This document shows positions 7,644-14,804 of a stretch of 36,345 bases of DNA, one piece after another (within the stretch, counting starts at the first letter, position 1; each line of letters starts with the position of its first letter). Source of the DNA: Clostridium tagluense (GTDB lineage: Bacteria; Bacillota; Clostridia; Clostridiales; Clostridiaceae). Location: contig NZ_BHYK01000040.1 in assembly GCF_003865095.1 (NCBI RefSeq), positions 1 to 36,345 of the forward strand. Direction: 5' to 3'. Made by a program: the position numbers and the translations under genes. The notes under the pieces are model-generated. The model was given only the letters and a program-made list of their open reading frames with translations. It was not told the origin of the DNA and searched no databases.

Positions 7644-9008
7644 ATGGAAACAAAAAGTTATGTAGATTTACTAATGGAAAAGGGAAGAAGGGCTCAAAAG
7701 GAATTTGAAAAATTTTCTCAAGGTCAAGTAGATGAAGTAGTAAAGGCCATTGGAAAAGTAGTATATGATAGAGCAGAAGAATTAGCAAAAATGGCTGTAG
7801 ATGAAACTAGAATGGGCGTTTACAATGATAAGGTAGCAAAAAATAAAGGAAAGTCAAAAATGATATGGAAAAGTTTAAAGGATAAGAAGTCAGTTGGAAT
7901 AATAGAAGAAGATATTGAAAACGCAATTATAAAAGTGGCTAAGCCTATGGGCATAATTGGAGCTGTAACTCCATGTACTAATCCAATAGTAACACCTATG
8001 TGTAATTCAATGTTTGCATTAAAAGGGAGAAATGCAATAGTAATAGCTCCTCATCCAAGAGCAAAGAAATGTGCCAAATATGTAGTAGACTTATTCAATG
8101 AGGAACTTAAGAAGTTAGGTGCTCCAGAGCACTTAATTCAGGTTATAGAAGAACCATCTATAGAGCTTACAAATGATCTTATGAAGAAGGTAGATGCAGT
8201 TGTTGCAACTGGCGGAATGGGAATGGTTAAGGCTGCATATAGTAGTGGAAAGCCAGCTTATGGCGTTGGTGCTGGAAACGTTCAATGTATAATTGATAGA
8301 GATGTAGATATAGAGGAGGCTGTGCTTAAGATTATAGAAGGAAGAACTTTTGACAATGGAATAATATGTTCAGGGGAGCAATCTATAATAGCACCAAAAG
8401 AAAAATTTAGTGAAATTATGAAGGCCTTTAAGAAAAATGGAGCTTATTATGTAGAAGATGAAGAAATAATCGAAAAATTTGCAAAGGTAATATTTCCTGA
8501 AGGGATTATAAATGGAAAAATAGTTGGTCAAAGTGTTGAATTTATAGCTAATATGGCTGGAGTTAATATTCCAAAGGAAACTAAGGTTATAGTTTTAAAG
8601 GCTAGGGGATATGGGGACAAGGATCTATTATGTAAAGAAAAAATGTGCCCTGTTATGGTTGCCTTTGAATATGATAAATTTGAAGATGCAATCCATATAG
8701 CTCAAAGTAATTTAGAAGTAGAAGGAAAGGGTCATTCTTGCGCTATACATTCAAATAGTATGGAAAATATTAAATTAGCTGGTGATAAATTAACAGTAAG
8801 TAGATTAGTAGTTAATCAACCATCAGCAACTTGCGCAGGTGGTGGAGCGAAAAATGGATTTGCTCCAACAACTACACTTGGATGTGGTTCCTGGGGAAAT
8901 AACAGTATTTCAGAAAACTTAGATTATAAGCATCTTATAAATATTTCAAGAATAGGTTTATATAATGAAAATGCAAAAGTATTAACAGACGAGGAAATTT
9001 GGAATTAG
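7644..9008 (+). CDS. sucD: CoA-dependent succinate semialdehyde dehydrogenase
   Basis: 454 aa, CoA-acylating aldehyde dehydrogenase family. It reduces succinyl-CoA to succinate semialdehyde with NAD(P)H. The nucleophile is C242 in FDNGIICSGEQS, and the cofactor-binding stretch includes VTPCTNP and TGGMGMVKAAYSSGKPAYGVGAGN. The same family includes acetaldehyde and butyraldehyde dehydrogenases; the neighbours 4hbD and abfD/abfT support succinyl-CoA as substrate. Ribosome site GGGGG lies before the ATG. A 70-base spacer with a palindrome separates it from 4hbD. Confidence 0.92.
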   Translation: METKSYVDLLMEKGRRAQKEFEKFSQGQVDEVVKAIGKVVYDRAEELAKMAVDETRMGVYNDKVAKNKGKSKMIWKSLKDKKSVGIIEEDIENAIIKVAKPMGIIGAVTPCTNPIVTPMCNSMFALKGRNAIVIAPHPRAKKCAKYVVDLFNEELKKLGAPEHLIQVIEEPSIELTNDLMKKVDAVVATGGMGMVKAAYSSGKPAYGVGAGNVQCIIDRDVDIEEAVLKIIEGRTFDNGIICSGEQSIIAPKEKFSEIMKAFKKNGAYYVEDEEIIEKFAKVIFPEGIINGKIVGQSVEFIANMAGVNIPKETKVIVLKARGYGDKDLLCKEKMCPVMVAFEYDKFEDAIHIAQSNLEVEGKGHSCAIHSNSMENIKLAGDKLTVSRLVVNQPSATCAGGGAKNGFAPTTTLGCGSWGNNSISENLDYKHLINISRIGLYNENAKVLTDEEIWN

Positions 9009-9060
9009 GTTACGGAGAACAGAGGATAGTTGACAATTGTCAGCTGTTTTCGGATATTAG
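9009..9060. repeat. Palindromic intercistronic element between sucD and 4hbD
   Basis: The spacer contains the perfect 12-base palindrome TGACAATTGTCA (9031-9042), flanked by AG/CT, and an outer GAGAACAG/CTGTTTTC pairing. It is richer in GC than the surroundings and looks inserted. TTGACA/TGTCAA-type repeats occur in clostridial intergenic regions. It may act as an mRNA processing or stabilising hairpin; no T-run follows. Confidence 0.5.
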
Positions 9061-9078
9061 GAATGCAGGAGGGGAATA

Positions 9079-10197
9079 ATGAAACTTTTAGAAGTTAAAC
9101 CACAGATATGTAAATTTAATAATTGTTTAGAGTTTGCTAAAGAATTTAAACTAGGGGAAAAGGATTTAATATTCACTAACAAATTTTTATATGAAAGATT
9201 CCTTAAAACTTTAAATATAAATTGTAACTATATATTTCAAGAAGACTACAATTTAAAAGAGCCTTCAGATGATATAATAGATAAGATAATAGGGGAAATA
9301 AAGCATAAGAAAATAGATAGAGTTGTTGCAATAGGCGGAGGTTCTATAATAGATATTGCTAAAATATTAATATTAAAGGATGTAACAACAACTAAAGAGC
9401 TTTTTGAAAAAAAGATACCTATAGTAAAGGAAAAGACGCTTATAATAGTTCCTACAACCTGTGGAACAGGAAGTGAAGTTACAAATATATCAATTACAGA
9501 AATAAAATCAAAAGGTACAAAAATGGGGCTTGCCACAGACGAGCTATATGCTGATTATGCAGTTTTAATACCAGAACTTGTGCGCGAACTTCCTTATGAA
9601 TTCTTTGTATATAGCTCAATAGATGCGCTTATACATGCTATAGAGTCATTAGTATCCCCAAAAGCAAATGCTTACACCGAAATGTTTAGCTTTGAGGCTA
9701 TTAAGATAATAATAAATGGTTATAAGGCTATAATAGAAAAAGGTGTAGATTATAGAAAAGAGATAATAGAAGACTTTCTTATAGGGAGTAACTATGCTGG
9801 CATAGCCTTTGGAAATGCAGGAGTTGGAGCTGTACATGCACTATCCTATCCCTTAGGAGGAAAGTATCATGTGCCTCATGGTGAAGCAAATTATGCATTT
9901 TTTATAGAAGTATTCAAATTCTATAATAGAAGTAATCCAAATGGAAAGATCAAGAGGGTTAATCAATTTATAGCTGATATTCTTGGTGTGCCAGAAGAAA
10001 AAGCATATGAGGCATTGGAAGAGCTACTAAAGAACCTAATAGTAAGGAAGAATCTAAATGAGTATGGCATGAAGGAAGAGGAAATAGAAATATTTAGCCA
10101 AGGTGTTATAGAAACTCAAGGGAGATTGCTTCAGAATAATTATGTGGAAATGAGCTTGGAGGATATTAGGGGTGTATATAGGGGGTTGTATAAATAG
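9079..10197 (+). CDS. 4hbD: 4-hydroxybutyrate dehydrogenase (iron-type alcohol dehydrogenase)
   Basis: 372 aa, group III iron-containing alcohol dehydrogenase. It reduces succinate semialdehyde to 4-hydroxybutyrate with NADH. Nucleotide binding is indicated by GGGSIIDIAK (87-96) and PTTCGTGSEVTN (126-136). The metal ligands expected for the family are D182, H186 (SIDALIHAIES), H253 (GAVHALSYP) and H267 (VPHGEANY). GGAGGGG ribosome site. It is the last gene of the operon, followed by a terminator. Degenerate pieces of related sequence occur at 11641-11721, 14501-14665 and possibly 16141-16172. Confidence 0.93.
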   Translation: MKLLEVKPQICKFNNCLEFAKEFKLGEKDLIFTNKFLYERFLKTLNINCNYIFQEDYNLKEPSDDIIDKIIGEIKHKKIDRVVAIGGGSIIDIAKILILKDVTTTKELFEKKIPIVKEKTLIIVPTTCGTGSEVTNISITEIKSKGTKMGLATDELYADYAVLIPELVRELPYEFFVYSSIDALIHAIESLVSPKANAYTEMFSFEAIKIIINGYKAIIEKGVDYRKEIIEDFLIGSNYAGIAFGNAGVGAVHALSYPLGGKYHVPHGEANYAFFIEVFKFYNRSNPNGKIKRVNQFIADILGVPEEKAYEALEELLKNLIVRKNLNEYGMKEEEIEIFSQGVIETQGRLLQNNYVEMSLEDIRGVYRGLYK

Positions 10198-10270
10198 TAG
10201 GTTGATGTGTGGGCTATTCTTTAAAGGGAATATGTTTCCATATACAAAATATGTGGAGTTGTGATAATTT

Positions 10271-10316
10271 AAAAAGATAGCAAAACTTTGTAATTAAGTT
10301 TTGCTGTCTTTTTTTG
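10271..10316 (+). terminator. Terminator of the 4-hydroxybutyrate operon
   Basis: GATAGCAAAACTT (10276-10288) pairs with AAGTTTTGCTGTC (10296-10308) across a seven-base loop, followed by TTTTTTT. The A-run before the stem lets it act on the other strand too. Confidence 0.92.
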
Positions 10317-10539
10317 TTAAGGTAGTGATTGAGAGCGAAGGGTTTCAGTTTAAATAATGGATGAAAATTAAAGAAACATTATAGGTAAAATAAAGATATA
10401 GTGTTAAAAATTGAAGTATAATGAAAGTGGACGAGATTAGAATAAGGGTGTAGACTACAATTATTATTCTTGAGGAAAAAATATGGAATTAATGTTTTTT
10501 AAGTATGCTGGTTATTGCTATAATCGGAAGTCAAAAAAA
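10317..10539. other. Non-coding stretch after the operon terminator
   Basis: Between the terminator and the broken ORF at 10540 I see no start codon with a ribosome site, no promoter pair and no hairpin worth naming. Confidence 0.5.
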
Positions 10540-10773
10540 ATGTAAGAATTAAAAATATTAATTTCAGCAATAGTTATTATATTATCGCTTTTAGGTTTAT
10601 TTAATATCATTAATATAAAAATCATAATGCCAATTGCATTACTATTATTAGGTATCTTGAATATATCAAATGGATATTACTCATATATTAAGAACAAAAA
10701 AGGAGAATCAATTTTGTTAATTATAAGTGGAATATTTGTAATCTTTGTTTCTGGAATTATAACATTTTTTTAG
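10540..10773 (+). pseudogene. Broken small membrane protein (DUF3953-like)
   Basis: From 10546 an open frame of about 75 residues runs to TAG 10771. It reads as a two- to three-helix membrane protein (for example LISAIVIILSLLGLFN, IALLLLGILNISNGYY, then LLIISGIFVIFVSGII). The only in-frame ATG (10540) is followed directly by TAA, so no normal start exists. The hydrophobic layout resembles small DUF3953-type proteins, a tentative link. It is a decayed gene, unless it starts at an unusual codon. Confidence 0.4.
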
Positions 10774-10891
10774 TAAATGGATAAGACTAATTTTTATTGA
10801 ATTATATAATTATTATTCTTATGCAACGTCACAATAATAATATAAGGCGTTATTATAAATATGCAATTATTGAAGAAAAGGGGGTTACATT

Positions 10892-11059
10892 ATGAATTAT
10901 AATGATAGTATTTCTGTAATATATGTTATTTTCATTTTAATTGGTATTCCAACTCTTCTTTTTATTCTATTTATTTTTGGCATAAAATGGGCTATTAGGC
11001 GATTAATTTCAGAGGTATGTACATGTAAAACAATAATAATAGATGATAAAGCTTTTTGA
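10892..11059 (+). CDS. 55-aa single-span membrane peptide
   Basis: ATG 10892 has a strong GGGGG ribosome site eight bases upstream. The product has one hydrophobic segment (about residues 8-32), then a basic KWAIRRLI stretch and a short tail with CTCK. I do not recognise a family. A good ribosome site and clean frame support a real gene, but such short AT-rich hydrophobic ORFs can arise by chance. No toxin or bacteriocin signature is evident. Confidence 0.5.
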   Translation: MNYNDSISVIYVIFILIGIPTLLFILFIFGIKWAIRRLISEVCTCKTIIIDDKAF

Positions 11060-11167
11060 GCTAAGAATGTGTATTAAGTAAAAGAAATGGCTGATGTTTA
11101 TAATATAAAAAAATTTATTAGAAAATTATTTTTTATAAAAAATATAACTGAAAAAGAGGTATAAATT

Positions 11168-11578
11168 ATGATAAAACCAATTGTAAAAGATATATTGTTT
11201 TTAGAACAAAAATCAGAAGATGCAACTAAAAATGATATAGTAGTAATTGATGATTTAGTAGATACATTAAGAGCAAACTTAGAGTATTGTGTTGGATTGG
11301 CTGGGAACATGATTGGAGTAAAAAAGCATATATTAGTGTTTACTGTAGGCAACCTTATTGTACCTATGATAAATCCAGTTATATTAAAGAAAGAAAAGCT
11401 TTATGAAACAGAAGAGAGTTGTTTATCTTTAATTGGCTTTAGAAAAACAAAGAGATATGAAATGATAGAGGTGGAGTATCTTGATAGAAATTTTAGGAAG
11501 CAAAAGCAAGTGTTTACTGGATTTACAGCACAAATAATTCAACATGAAATGGATCACTTTGAAGGTATAATAATCTGA
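11168..11578 (+). CDS. def: Peptide deformylase-like protein
   Basis: 136 aa. The three deformylase motifs are present in order: GLAGNMIGV (motif 1, with Asn-Met where Pro/Val-Gln is common), EESCLS (motif 2, metal-binding Cys) and QHEMDHFEG (motif 3, HExxH). The family removes the formyl group from the N-terminal Met of new proteins. It is the short type seen as a second copy in clostridia; a housekeeping def usually sits near fmt and priA, which are absent here, so this is probably an accessory paralog. The AGAGG ribosome site is adequate. Confidence 0.82.
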   Translation: MIKPIVKDILFLEQKSEDATKNDIVVIDDLVDTLRANLEYCVGLAGNMIGVKKHILVFTVGNLIVPMINPVILKKEKLYETEESCLSLIGFRKTKRYEMIEVEYLDRNFRKQKQVFTGFTAQIIQHEMDHFEGIII

Positions 11579-11640
11579 TTGAATAATTAAAACAGTACTT
11601 ATAATAAGAAAAGGTTGTTGCGTAAATATAAAATATTTAC

Positions 11641-11721
11641 GGCAGACTGCTTCAAAATAATTATGTGGAAATGACTGTAGATTATATTAAGAAAATATGT
11701 AGAGACTTGTATAAATATTAG
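11641..11721 (+). pseudogene. Decayed 3' end of a 4hbD copy
   Basis: The frame from 11644 reads RLLQNNYVEM followed by a diverged tail ending LYKY and a stop. The intact 4hbD ends RLLQNNYVEMSLEDIRGVYRGLYK. The nucleotide match to about 10122-10198 is visible by eye. No upstream part of the gene is attached; a short CGTAAATAT/ATATTTACG hairpin (11621-11641) marks the junction. Confidence 0.8.
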
Positions 11722-11729
11722 AATAATTT

Positions 11730-11918
11730 CCAGAGATAAGAAAAAATAGATATACAAAAGATTTTTCGTGGGGATTTTACTGTACTAATAATTTTGAACA
11801 AGCTGCAGTATTTCAATCATTTATTAGTGATGAAATTTCAGACTTTAATATATCAGTATACTACAGTAATCCAGAATACTTAAAGTACTCTTATTTAGAA
11901 GGAAAGCTATTGGAATAA
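11730..11918 (+). pseudogene. Fragment of a DUF3990-like protein
   Basis: An open frame without a start reads PEIRKNRYTKDFSWGFYCTNNFEQA and continues 38 more residues to TAA 11916. The DFxxGFYxTxxxEQA pattern resembles DUF3990, a small family often found in mobile or defence-like islands. An in-frame stop lies just upstream, so the beginning is lost. The assignment rests on this one motif. Confidence 0.45.
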
Positions 11919-11967
11919 GGTTAACATGGTAGGCATGGGAAAAGGAAAATATGCAAGGAAGAAATGA
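11919..11967 (+). pseudogene. Decayed fragment of an abfT copy
   Basis: The frame from 11920 reads VNMVGMGKGKYARKK then stops. The intact abfT has VHMVGMGKGTYAREE at residues 56-70. Only about 50 bases remain. Together with the 4hbD remnants it points to a lost second set of 4-hydroxybutyrate genes. Confidence 0.75.
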
Positions 11968-12050
11968 TGGAATAATGATGGTAGTAGACGACGCGTTAAG
12001 CCATGCAAAAGGCTAAATAAAAATAGAGATAAAAAGAAAGTTGAGGTGTG

Positions 12051-12689
12051 ATGACTATTGAGCATAAAAGATATATATATATTAAGAATTTCACTGTTTT
12101 TAAAGAAGAACATTTAGATTTCTCCAAGGGTATCAATGTAATTATAGGTGAAAACGGTACTGGAAAAACCCATTTATTAAAGTGCATATATGCAGCCTGT
12201 GAAATGTCTAACGAAGGTAATAGAGATATTGATAGTATTAGTAATTATTTTGTTGGAGCATTAAAAAAGGGTGAATTTTTTACAAAACACATAAAGCCAC
12301 TAGTATTGCTAGTTAGACCACAAGATGATGGGATTATAAAGGATAAGCAGTATTTAATGGGTGAATTACATATTAATTTTATAAATAAATCAACTAATAA
12401 AACTATACAGAATATTGATGTTGAAAGTGAAGATGAATATTCTTATGAAATAGGATTTCCTGATAAAGAACAAAAAGCATTATTCATTCCTGCAAAGGAG
12501 ATGTTGTCACATTCAAAAGGGTTTTTAGCGCTGAATAACAAGTATGATATGCCCTTTGATAAAACTTATGTAGATAGCATTACCAATGCTGAACTTCCAG
12601 AAACTAAAGAAATATCACCATTAAATGAAAAGTTATTAAAGGTTATTTCAAAAATAATTGATGGTAAAACTGTTTTCAGTTTCTTCTAG
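12051..12689 (+). pseudogene. Truncated AAA-type ATPase
   Basis: 212 aa from ATG 12051 (a GTG one codon upstream is possible; GAGG lies just before). The N-terminus IKNFTVFKEEHLDFSKGINVIIGENGTGKTHLLKCIYA carries a Walker A motif of the SMC/ABC-like AAA ATPases found in many stand-alone or defence-type proteins. The frame stops at 12687 before any signature or Walker B motif, so it is about half the expected length. It is therefore probably non-functional or a relic. No partner nuclease is next to it. Confidence 0.65.
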
Positions 12690-12812
12690 GGAGTCGGATT
12701 CTAATCCATATATTGGAAACGAAACAGATAATCCCTGGTTATCTTGAGCAGTCTAATTGTGAAAAAAATCTTATCATAATAATAGTTTTATAAGAATTTT
12801 TTAATCTTATTT

Positions 12813-12858
12813 TAAAGGGAGAGCGTTGCTTTGGTCGGCTTGGTTTCTCCCTTTTTCT
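12813..12858 (+). terminator. Terminator after the truncated ATPase
   Basis: AAAGGGAGA (12813-12821) pairs with TCTCCCTTT (12846-12854), followed by TTCTTTCT. The loop is long (24 bases). Confidence 0.7.
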
Positions 12859-12975
12859 TTCTCTAGTTTTAATAATAAGCATAAAATAAACTCCTGAATA
12901 AATAATAAGCCAAATATACTATCCTTAATTTTAAATTTTAAATTTTGGCTCTGTTTAAGAATAATGTTGAAATTG

Positions 12976-13001
12976 AAAGGCAACCTCTCAAGGCTGCCTT
13001 T
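12976..13001 (-). terminator. Probable terminator of the acetyltransferase gene
   Basis: AAAGGCA and TGCCTTT are perfect arms with an inner CCT/AGG. The hairpin lies about 50 bases past the stop of the minus-strand gene that ends at 13051. The T-run is weak on either strand. Confidence 0.5.
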
Positions 13002-13050
13002 ATTGCGTCATAGTAGAATGTTTCGACTTAACTCGCACTAAAAAATATGC

Positions 13051-13578
13051 TCATTTGGTGAGATAAAGCGAGTATCTATTATGCAAGTATTTCTTATCTC
13101 TAAACAATTCATAACTTGAACCTGATAAAACAAAACCAAGGTTTTCTGCAAGACGGATTGACCTTGGATTGTCAATAGAAATATATGCACTTATCTCTTT
13201 TATGTGCATCTCATCCATGGCGAATGCAATTATTTCTTTCATGGCTTCTTGCATATAACCATTTCCCCAGAACTGTTCTTTGAGGTCATAGCCCACTTCA
13301 ACTGCGTACTCTTTCTGATTCCAGCAATGAAACCCACATGTACCCATTTTTATACCATCTGATTTTCGCACTATAACCCAGCGGTGTTGCAATCGTGGTT
13401 CAGGCTGTATATAAAATGTAATGATTTCATCTGCACCTTCTATATCAGTTACTGGCTCTCTATCAAATAAGTATCTAGTCACTATATCATTTGAAAATTG
13501 GCTAAATATAAAATCTCTGTCATCAATGGATATGTTTTCAAGAAATAATCTTTCTGTTTCTATATCGTTAAATAACAT
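13051..13578 (-). CDS. GNAT acetyltransferase, RimJ/RimL type
   Basis: 175 aa, Acetyltransf_3 family. The N-terminus IETERLFLENISIDDRDFIF and the acetyl-CoA loop EQFWGNGYMQEAMKEII (QxxGxGxxxEA) followed by SIDNPRSIRLAENLGF are typical of the RimJ/RimL branch, which acetylates protein N-termini, ribosomal proteins, or small molecules. The substrate cannot be given. It has an excellent ribosome site (AGGAGGGG) and stands alone on the minus strand in an island of remnants. Confidence 0.85.
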   Translation of the reverse strand: MLFNDIETERLFLENISIDDRDFIFSQFSNDIVTRYLFDREPVTDIEGADEIITFYIQPEPRLQHRWVIVRKSDGIKMGTCGFHCWNQKEYAVEVGYDLKEQFWGNGYMQEAMKEIIAFAMDEMHIKEISAYISIDNPRSIRLAENLGFVLSGSSYELFRDKKYLHNRYSLYLTK

Positions 13579-13750
13579 ATTTCCCCTCCTGTTATATAAA
13601 TAAATTTTGTCTTATTATACCAATCAAATTTAAATAAACACAATGGAAAGATTGTTTATAACTATTCTTTTTATTGTGTTTATTCATTTTTGTTACGTTA
13701 TATTATACTAATTAATCTAGACTTTATAATTAATTTGCCAAGAGTACTCA

Positions 13751-14110
13751 TCATTTTGCTGTATAATAGTAACTCAAAATTGCAAATGCAACTGATGAAC
13801 CTAAAACTATTAAAATATTTACATCATTTTTTAAAAATGCTGCTACATACAGAACAACAAAAAAGAATAGCCACTTTTTAATAATTTTTTTACAAAAACT
13901 CTTTTTACCGTCTTTGCTAATAATTTCAAGTATCCCTGATATTGAAACTATTAGCATACATGATGCAGTTAATATAAAAATTATAAGAAAGAAAGGTATA
14001 ACAGCAGAATCAACTGACCAATCAAATTTTTGAGCCATTAATATAAAAACAACAAATACTAAAAATAACATTATAAACATGCAACTAATTTTTTTTATTG
14101 TCTTAACCAC
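13751..14110 (-). CDS. Small four-helix membrane protein
   Basis: About 119 aa. I prefer the GTG at 14110 because a GGGGGG ribosome site lies seven bases before it; a TTG at 14125 would place that site inside the gene. Hydrophobic segments fall at about residues 5-28, 37-60, 79-98 and 100-115, with a basic KDGKKSFCKKIIKK loop that should face the cytoplasm. I recognise no family and no catalytic residues. Confidence 0.6.
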   Translation of the reverse strand: MVKTIKKISCMFIMLFLVFVVFILMAQKFDWSVDSAVIPFFLIIFILTASCMLIVSISGILEIISKDGKKSFCKKIIKKWLFFFVVLYVAAFLKNDVNILIVLGSSVAFAILSYYYTAK

Positions 14111-14164
14111 AAATATTCCCCCCAAGTTAATATGAATTTTTATATTTCTACTACTGTAAAGTAA

Positions 14165-14225
14165 AAACCCTCAGAAGCCACACGTCTCGTGACTCAGAGT
14201 GCTACAGGACGTCGCACCCTTAAAC
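14165..14225. other. GC-rich structured island of unknown origin
   Basis: About 55 bases, from CCCTCAGAAGCC to GACGTCGCACCC, are strikingly GC-rich in a very AT-rich gap. The island contains ACGTC/GACGT inverted parts and repeated CTCAGA. It has no reading frame. It resembles the structured 3' ends of IS200/IS605-type elements or a small RNA relic, but I cannot match it to a family. Confidence 0.3.
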
Positions 14226-14500
14226 ATCCTTGAGTTGTGTTGTATAAAATAAGATCATAAATCATATACAATTATTTCCATATGGTTTTATATTAATAAA
14301 AGTATAAGAACTAAAACTCCCCATATTGGTTTAATAATTTACTCCTTTTTTGTATCATAATATTTTACAAGTCCAAATTAACTCCATTATACAACAAAAG
14401 GATAATATTGGCTATAATTGTGTATATGATTTTCAACACTACTCTTTAACATAGCCTAAATTTTAAATTAAAGTTGACTTGTTATTTATTTGAATCTCCC

Positions 14501-14665
14501 TAAGGCTATGGTGAAAATGGTAAGAAGTATAGAAAAGAGATAATAGAAGACTTTCTAATAGGGAGTAATTATGTTGGCATAGCCTTTGGAAATGGAGGAT
14601 CTGTACATACACTATCCTATCATTTAATAGGAAAGTACCAGGTACCTCATGGTGAAATTCTTTAA
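14501..14665 (+). pseudogene. Decayed internal fragment of a 4hbD copy
   Basis: The frame ending at TAA 14663 reads KYRKEIIEDFLIGSNYVGIAFGN, then GGSVHTLSYHLIGKYQVPHGE. The intact gene reads YRKEIIEDFLIGSNYAGIAFGNAGVGAVHALSYPLGGKYHVPHGE (about residues 225-269). A small deletion removes residues around AGVGA, and the frame stops after HGEIL. The nucleotide match begins near 14501 with a frame change. It is clearly a dead paralogous piece. Confidence 0.88.
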
Positions 14666-14717
14666 TAGGAACAAGAGGTTTATTGCATAAAATTTCATGA
14701 TACAACTAAATATTGCC

Positions 14718-14745
14718 TTTACTAATTTATATTATGTGATATAAT
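14718..14745 (+). promoter_or_regulatory. Probable promoter of the permease gene
   Basis: TTTACT and TATAAT are separated by 16 bases, about 60 bases before the chosen start. The -10 is perfect and the -35 is fair. I looked for a purine riboswitch in the leader and did not see one. Confidence 0.5.
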
Positions 14746-14804
14746 CCTATTGCATCAATTTGATGTGGGTGGGAGAGGGATACATTAAAAGAAGGATTGA
14801 CAAA

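Larger units (their letters stand above)
12690..13050. other. Gap with two hairpin terminators, no gene
   Basis: The first hundred bases may be leftover ATPase sequence in shifted frames but nothing convincing reads through. The rest is AT-rich and holds the two hairpins listed separately. Confidence 0.5.

Noticed and set aside
12940-12975. GGCTCTGTTTAAGAATAATG as an insertion-sequence end
   Set aside because: It recalls terminal repeats of some transposons, but no partner repeat or transposase could be found nearby.
14680-14804. Possible purine riboswitch before the permease gene
   Set aside because: The conserved loop and junction bases of purine riboswitches were not found.
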